From Bryobacter sp. (GTDB lineage: Bacteria > Acidobacteriota > Terriglobia > Bryobacterales > Bryobacteraceae), in contig JALHNH010000046.1 of assembly GCA_022843625.1 (NCBI GenBank), positions 1 through 53,500 of the forward strand: a stretch of DNA of 53,500 bases. The letters are read 5' to 3'. Each line of letters opens with the position of its first letter. The first letter of the stretch is position 1. The notes under the pieces were generated by a model. The model did not search any database, was not told the origin of the DNA, and saw only the letters and a program-made list of their open reading frames with translations. Made by a program: the position numbers and the translations under genes. Below are positions 50,001-53,500 of this stretch, piece by piece.

Positions 50001-51347
50001 GCCTACACCTATGATGACTCGGGGAACCGAACCAGTATGGTGGAGACTCCCGCCAGCGGACCGGCCGTGACCTGGGCTTACTATTACGACTGGCTGGATC
50101 GTCTGATCAGGGTGGATAAAGATACTTTTCAACAGACCGCTTATTCTTATGACGAGTCAGACAACCGCATCCAACTGCAGATGGGCAGCGACACTCACGC
50201 CTACAAGTATGACTTTGCTGACCGCATCACCTCGCGCTTGCTGAACAGCTCCACTGTGGAGACGTTCAGCCATGACGATGACGGCAACATGATTGCCCGC
50301 ACCTCCGGAGGGGTGACGACCACCTACAGCTGGGACTCTTTCGACAAGCTTACTTCCATCATGAAGTCCAGTTTCTCGGAAAGCTACCGCTACGACCACG
50401 AGGGAATTCGGAAGTCCAAGGGCTCCAATACCTGCTACTTCTCCTCAGGCGCGGCCTCGCTGGCTGACCTAAAGACGACGAATTCTACCAGCTTTATTCA
50501 AGGCGACCAAATCAGGGGTATGCGGCAAGGGAGTTCCTATTTCTGGTATATTCTGGACGCACTCGGAACCGTAAGGCTGGTTCTGGACTCCAGCGGCAAC
50601 GTAGCGGGCAGTTATGCGAGTGACGAGTTCGGGCAACAGACGTCGGTGTCTGGTTCGGTGGAGAAGCCACATACTTATACCGGTGGTCTGGGCGTGCGCA
50701 ATGAGTGGGGAAGCGACTCCAAATTGCTATATGCTCGGCAACGCTGGTATGACCCGCAACTGGGGCGATGGCTGTCCAAGGATCCGATTGGGTTCGTAGG
50801 AGGCCTTCACCATTACTCCTATGTGAGAAATGGGCCGGCGAATTTTGTGGACCCCGAAGGATTGATACAAAGAGCCCTGAATTCCATCGAAATAGGACAG
50901 TTTCGGGCGAGCGCCGAGGTGATAAGAACCGTCTTTGGCATGGACTTAGAAGCGCGGAGAGCACTGTGGATGTTGGACAACAACATGGTTTCAATTGATA
51001 CGGAGATCCTTGGGGCTCAAACATCGATTAATGGCATGAAGTTCAACCCACTTACACTGATGCAGCCTGACTATAAGAATCCCGTTGTAAACGAACTTGC
51101 AACCGACTATTTCTTTGCAGGTCTGCTGGCTCACGAGCTTGTGCATTATGACATGCTCATGCACAAAGAACCCTGCACGACAGAACAACATGACGAGTTA
51201 TACCGGATAGGAATCAAGAAGTTGAGCGACTATAAAAAACTTAATAATAGGAGTCTCCCCCAAGCTCAAGTCCGGGCAATTGATATCGCAGTAAAAAGGC
51301 TAAATGGGTCTCGGAACCAGTGGATCCAGTTAGGGCGTCCGAGATGA
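47076..51347 (+). CDS. Rhs/YD-repeat protein with C-terminal HELVH metallopeptidase toxin
   Basis: 1423 residues. An N-terminal beta domain (1-200), then about 1000 residues of YD repeats (YDELDRLVKITFPDSKVVLY; EYDLEGRVTKVTD) forming the Rhs cocoon, the conserved core end LYARQRWYDPQLGRWLSKDP and DPEGL (1259-1263). After it comes a variable 160-aa tip with AHELVHYD, an HExxH zinc-protease motif at H1353-H1357, followed by CTTEQHDELYR that could give a third ligand. No signal peptide, PAAR or T6SS gene is seen. The gene start follows the NifU-like gene, and the immunity candidate begins in an ATGA overlap. Confidence 0.85.
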   Translation: MKCPPLGPVANNNPNWQISSSISPRKAHPGDKIVYVVTVHRARSSGGPGGNFVISTGSPIGFYCTASVACTINGAVAPSAGPGAWGIPSTVSAAFGNYNDPATSWTFRAVFTLDEATTTCNGQAGYAGASFTGEEWPISITGGAARSFGEDDRNRRDSRNKLLYGDAGISGFLCEQESSGMGSMPMSYNSANFTFPPASLGWGWTLQYNKVVEVDSANDDIVFYDGSGSFERWKKLPNNSYVARYADNYATLAINGSNQVVITTKDKRVLTFRASDGKIHTEVDRNGNTTTYDYDTTAPYHLKSVEDGEGRFVYLNYGTRTDGQPVSMRRQNETTGRQTSFEYHTNGRLCKVTSPTGEVNRFEYDANNRLYQHFDPRGKLVVEYDYDSQGRVETETRYGELRLNYSYAEDLEAKTRTTTVVEEDLTLNPDPQPRTTVFTFDDFAQLIKKVDPVGNVWQFEYNDLASRYLLTEQVDPNGHVTSYDFDSKGNLITAVDAQGNTTSMTYTDGYLLASIQRPPVKVNNVLTTYSPTVLSYTTNGNLWKITDSLDSTPVITEFTPGTDGRVLSITDREGKVTEFEYTARSSTPQRNKGNLAKVKLPAGPNSAPQREILFEYNEYDERTKVTDAGGNKVDFQYYDDGRLKKVVDGLDKELSYEYLAGGLLRYLDLPANQASTGVRRTEFFHDEPGRVKEVNSQIGSSSYQTRVKYDFDGRSNLKKLIRLKRDLSNNVVEKAHEFSFDNLNRQTQALDPLGHLSAVEYDPYCKNFTTKSARGVQIEYSRDSLCRLTEMATPGETRELHYDELSRLIKVVQTHNPLAKYENINSLPTDRPPTRFGLARYGNSTPVVETTEYLYDELDRLVKITFPDSKVVLYEYDLEGRVTKVTDMLSNVTEYSYYNDGRLYQVTAKNTGGNQVFTYTYDLAGRMKEIQYPTSTGVVARFYDVSNNSGWDANGRLKLVRYTKGSSPEVLVQSFAYTYDDSGNRTSMVETPASGPAVTWAYYYDWLDRLIRVDKDTFQQTAYSYDESDNRIQLQMGSDTHAYKYDFADRITSRLLNSSTVETFSHDDDGNMIARTSGGVTTTYSWDSFDKLTSIMKSSFSESYRYDHEGIRKSKGSNTCYFSSGAASLADLKTTNSTSFIQGDQIRGMRQGSSYFWYILDALGTVRLVLDSSGNVAGSYASDEFGQQTSVSGSVEKPHTYTGGLGVRNEWGSDSKLLYARQRWYDPQLGRWLSKDPIGFVGGLHHYSYVRNGPANFVDPEGLIQRALNSIEIGQFRASAEVIRTVFGMDLEARRALWMLDNNMVSIDTEILGAQTSINGMKFNPLTLMQPDYKNPVVNELATDYFFAGLLAHELVHYDMLMHKEPCTTEQHDELYRIGIKKLSDYKKLNNRSLPQAQVRAIDIAVKRLNGSRNQWIQLGRPR

Positions 51348-51949
51348 GTCGTAAATTTCTGGCTTTGAGCTTAGTCATGCTTACTCTATCCGTAGTCCAG
51401 GCTGTTCCTTCAAACGTTAACTGGGAGCGGGCTGCACTACTTATAAGAGACTTCTACCGTAGTAAAGGTTTTGTCGGTGTCATCAGTGACCGTCCGCTCG
51501 AAAGAAATACTTCCCATATAAAAGAAGTCTTCGACGTGGCGGTGAAGTCGGACGTATCGTTTGATGGATTGGCCCTCAATAGTTGGCTTCAGAGTAATTC
51601 GGGTGTGGGCACATCCTCTCTACCAAGGGTCTCTGATGAGAGCTTTTTCAGATTGGACAGCATTCCCAGAGGTAAGCAGTCCGAGCTAAACTGGGCAACT
51701 TTTCAAAAGCGCTTTGCGCTTTCTGATGGCTATCTACAGGTCTCTAGATTGGGACTGGGTCGCATAGCATACTCAGAGGCGACTTCCCTCAATCGTTGCA
51801 CCAATGGGTATTTGTTTCAATTCGGGTCATCGGGGCGCAAGATAGGCATCGAGAAAGTCTTGCTGGTTAATATCTCTAGCCCACCCCCACCCCCTTGGCC
51901 TTCAGAAGACGGCGTTGAAACCAGTGAGAAAGCTATCCCGAAGCACTGA
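51344..51949 (+). CDS. Secreted protein, candidate Rhs immunity protein
   Basis: The ATG overlaps the Rhs stop (ATGA). SRKFLALSLVMLTLSVVQAV is a clear signal peptide, so the 201-aa product is exported. The mature part is mixed alpha/beta with a Pro-rich C-terminus (SSPPPPPWPSED). An exported immunity protein behind a metallopeptidase toxin would fit a toxin acting in the periplasm; this is inference, as no immunity family is recognised. Confidence 0.6.
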   Translation: MSRKFLALSLVMLTLSVVQAVPSNVNWERAALLIRDFYRSKGFVGVISDRPLERNTSHIKEVFDVAVKSDVSFDGLALNSWLQSNSGVGTSSLPRVSDESFFRLDSIPRGKQSELNWATFQKRFALSDGYLQVSRLGLGRIAYSEATSLNRCTNGYLFQFGSSGRKIGIEKVLLVNISSPPPPPWPSEDGVETSEKAIPKH

Positions 51950-52139
51950 TAGTCAGAGGAATTGCTTCTACTAGGGGTCGCCTCACGAAACGGAAAAAAT
52001 CGTACGCTAAGGATTTGGAAGCAAAACTGCAACGTTTGCAGAGCATAGTTTCCGAGACGGGTTAAGTGACAGGAAACCGCCGGCCAGAAATGGGCAACGC
52101 TGAGATGTCACACAAACGCCCGTTTAGAGGACAACTCCT

Positions 52140-52174
52140 AGCCCGTCCGGCTGCTCCGGTCGGGCTTCTTCTTT
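52140..52174 (+). terminator. Terminator downstream of the Rhs-immunity pair
   Basis: AGCCCGTCCGG pairs with CCGGTCGGGCT (one T-T mismatch), followed by TCTTCTTTCTTT. Confidence 0.6.
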
Positions 52175-52198
52175 CTTTGGTCCGTCCGTCCAGTTAGA

Positions 52199-52233
52199 TT
52201 ACACCTCAGATCGACAAACGATCTGGGGTGTAA
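52199..52233. terminator. Long hairpin, possible bidirectional terminator
   Basis: TTACACCTCAGATCG and CGATCTGGGGTGTAA pair over 15 positions (one T-G) with loop ACAAA, 33 bp outside the Tn3 end. Confidence 0.5.
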
Positions 52234-52266
52234 TTCTGTCCAGCTGGAGTCGACCAGGTGCTTCCT

Positions 52267-52304
52267 GGGGTTTGGGGAGCAACGGAACAGAAAACTGATA
52301 TAAG
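52267..52304 (+). repeat. Tn3-type terminal inverted repeat
   Basis: GGGG, 13 nt, then GGAACAGAAAACTGATATAAG in Tn3 spacing; the inner part matches the Tn3 consensus GGAACGAAAACTCACGTTAAG in order and length (given here by halves: GGAAC(A)GAAAACT and (A/T)TAAG). Confidence 0.8.
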
Positions 52305-52345
52305 GACCCCCGGACAAACATAGCTGTGCTAGAGGGCAAGATCGG

Positions 52346-52906
52346 CTAAGAAGTCTTCGACCGCCTCAGAATCCTGGAAATGGTCGCCGGGTGAACGTTG
52401 AAAAGCCTGGCCGCATCGGCAGCGGTCTTCTTGCCTGACTGAACCAGCTGGAGAATCTCTTCCTGCTGATGCGCCATCAGCTTGGGGCGGCGGCCGCCGA
52501 TTCGCCCCTGTTTGCGGGCGGCATCCAGGCCCCGAAGGGTTCGCTCTTTCAGCATCGCGCGCTCGAACTCGGCAAAGGTTCCGACCATCTGCATCATCAT
52601 GCGCCCGGCAGGCGTGGTCGTATCGATGGCTTCGGTCAAGCTCCGGAAGCCGGCCTTGGCCCGATTGATCATCTCCATCAGGTTGAGCACGTCAATAAGG
52701 GAGCGGGAAAGGCGGTCCAGTTTCCAGACGATGACGACGTCGCCTTTCCTCAGTTGCTTCAACATCCGATGCAATTCGGGTCGGTCCCACCGACCACCCG
52801 AGATCTTCTCCTGGAAAATCAGCTCACAGCCAGCCTTCTCCAGGGCCTCTACCTGAGCACGGGCATCCTGGTCCTGGGTGGAAACGCGGGCATATCCAAT
52901 GTGCAT
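52346..52906 (-). CDS. tnpR: Tn3-type serine resolvase
   Basis: 186 residues from the ATG at 52906. MHIGYARVSTQDQDARAQVE has the catalytic Ser in ARVST; DVVIVWKLDRLSRSLIDVL and GRMMMQMVGTFAEFERAMLK are the resolvase core and E-helix; the C-terminus (KKTAADAARLFNVHPATISR) is the DNA-binding HTH. It resolves cointegrates at res and usually represses the transposase promoter. Intact. Confidence 0.9.
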   Translation of the reverse strand: MHIGYARVSTQDQDARAQVEALEKAGCELIFQEKISGGRWDRPELHRMLKQLRKGDVVIVWKLDRLSRSLIDVLNLMEMINRAKAGFRSLTEAIDTTTPAGRMMMQMVGTFAEFERAMLKERTLRGLDAARKQGRIGGRRPKLMAHQQEEILQLVQSGKKTAADAARLFNVHPATISRILRRSKTS

Positions 52907-53097
52907 CGTTGCGCAAACCTCTTGCAAATAGACTACCTAATGCGATACCTTTTTGCAACGAGAGGCGTTTCTCAAGGTCCGAGGGTTCCGTGGCTTAACG
53001 GTGCCGTTCTGACTTCAAAAGCGGAGTGGCGCTGGCCACAGAGCGTTTCTTGTTGCAAAAACGTTCGTTTGTGCAATCTTCTCGGGGGAGAGCTTGA
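52907..53097. promoter_or_regulatory. Putative res site between divergent tnpR and tnpA
   Basis: A clear dyad TTGCAAAAACG-TT-CGTTTGTGCAA (53053-53076) and two looser TTGCAA-containing sites (about 52909-52930 and 52940-52960) occupy the 190-bp gap, the usual place for the three resolvase subsites. Confidence 0.6.
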
Positions 53098-53500
53098 ATG
53101 CCTGTCCAGTTTCTAACGCCCGCGCAAAGGGCGGCCTACGGTGCCTACGCGAGTGAAATCTGCGCCGAAGATCTCGCGCGCTACTTTCATCTGGACGATG
53201 AGGACCGGGCTGCTCTGGAAGACAAGCGGGGGGACCACAACCGCCTGGGATATGCGCTGCAACTGACAACCGCCCGATTCTTGGGAACCTTTCTTCCGAA
53301 TCCAATCGAAGTGCCCCCTGCGGTGTTGCAGTCACTTGGCCGGCAGTTGCAGATTCTCGACTTTGACCGGCTCTCAGACTACCGAGATGGCCGCCAGCGC
53401 TGGTTGCACACGATGGAGATTCGAGCAAGGTATGGTTTCCGCGAATGGACCGAGCCCAGCATCGGCTTTCGCCTGAGTCGTTGGCTCTACGCACTCTGCT
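53098..53500 (+). CDS. tnpA: Tn3-family transposase, N-terminal part (cut by window end)
   Basis: 134 codons visible from the ATG at 53098. MPVQFLTPAQRAAYGAYASE, FHLDDEDRA, and RLGYALQLTTARFLGTFLPN are the N-terminal DUF4158 region of TnpA proteins near 1000 aa. The DDE core lies outside the window. Confidence 0.9.
   Translation, partial: MPVQFLTPAQRAAYGAYASEICAEDLARYFHLDDEDRAALEDKRGDHNRLGYALQLTTARFLGTFLPNPIEVPPAVLQSLGRQLQILDFDRLSDYRDGRQRWLHTMEIRARYGFREWTEPSIGFRLSRWLYALC

Larger units (their letters stand above)
51950..52345. other. Intergenic region before the Tn3 element
   Basis: No complete gene. An open stretch at about 51988-52064 reads RLTKRKKSYAKDLEAKLQRL without a start codon and may be a gene remnant. 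Two hairpins and the transposon's terminal repeat lie further right. Confidence 0.4.
52267..53500. mobile_element. Tn3-family transposon, left end (continues past the window)
   Basis: A 38-bp terminal inverted repeat, a serine resolvase, a divergent Tn3-type transposase gene and a res-like region between them. The right end and cargo lie beyond 53500. Outer flank TTCCT (52262-52266) is the expected position of the 5-bp target duplication. Confidence 0.85.

Noticed and set aside
42086..51949. Complete prophage or contractile tail particle
   Set aside because: Lysis, fibre and toxin genes are present but no capsid, portal, terminase, sheath, tube or baseplate gene is seen in the window.
1..53500. 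tRNA or rRNA genes
   Set aside because: I scanned for T-arm GGTTCGA-type and rRNA-like conserved blocks in the spacers and saw none that fold convincingly.

Overview
The window comes from a diderm (Gram-negative-type) bacterium. It carries a complete RND metal-efflux operon with an outer-membrane channel, and type IV pilin-like genes. GC is moderately high, many small proteins are unrecognisable, and gene-free spacers are long. I cannot name the phylum from the sequence; an under-sampled lineage is an inference from how many proteins match nothing I know. Most of the window is accessory DNA.

Layout. (1) 1-2900: a RelE/HigB-like toxin with a 31-bp palindromic operator and no visible antitoxin; a two-gene cassette resembling a polymorphic toxin (HELKGH motif) and its immunity protein; small genes, one split by a frameshift. 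(2) 2900-8800: nested mobile elements. A TGT...ACA transposon with a 5-bp target duplication (3545-7430; DUF6431-like protein, DDE transposase, AAA+ ATPase, 132-aa protein) sits inside an IS21-type istA gene, which itself adjoins a truncated ISNCY-type transposase. (3) 8900-18400: an M15 peptidase, low-complexity proteins, two CWCG-motif paralogues, a single-chain MntA-HepT fusion, and a minor-pilin cluster next to a truncated gspF. (4) 18400-32900: PAP2 phosphatase, two tyrosine recombinases, an Abi/HEPN protein, an rcnR/dmeF/RND cobalt-nickel resistance module, a TacA-TacT pair whose toxin carries a roughly 250-residue extra domain, and a gene-free stretch made of consecutive hairpins. (5) 33000-41700: an integrated-replicon-like block with an HU-like protein, a Spo11/TopoVI-A-like (Mini-A-like) protein, iteron-like repeats, a FinO/ProQ-like protein, an HTH/coiled-coil KfrA-like protein lying in an array of 31 exact TGAACAG heptamers, a primase-helicase fusion and three XRE regulators. 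(6) 41900-52000: a phage-like late cassette (two holin-like proteins, M15 endolysin, glycosyltransferase, collagen-like tail-collar fibre, a NifU-like protein) leading into a 1423-aa Rhs protein with a C-terminal HELVH metallopeptidase toxin and a probable secreted immunity protein. (7) 52267-end: the left end of a Tn3-family transposon.

The most unusual parts are the TGAACAG array with its KfrA-like gene, the Mini-A-like protein with iterons, the small Tn7/Tn5053-type transposon, the MntA-HepT and TacT fusions, the hairpin string at 31625-32023, and a hairpin leader repeated in front of genes of the phage-like cassette. Functional calls rest on motifs read by eye; no database search was possible.
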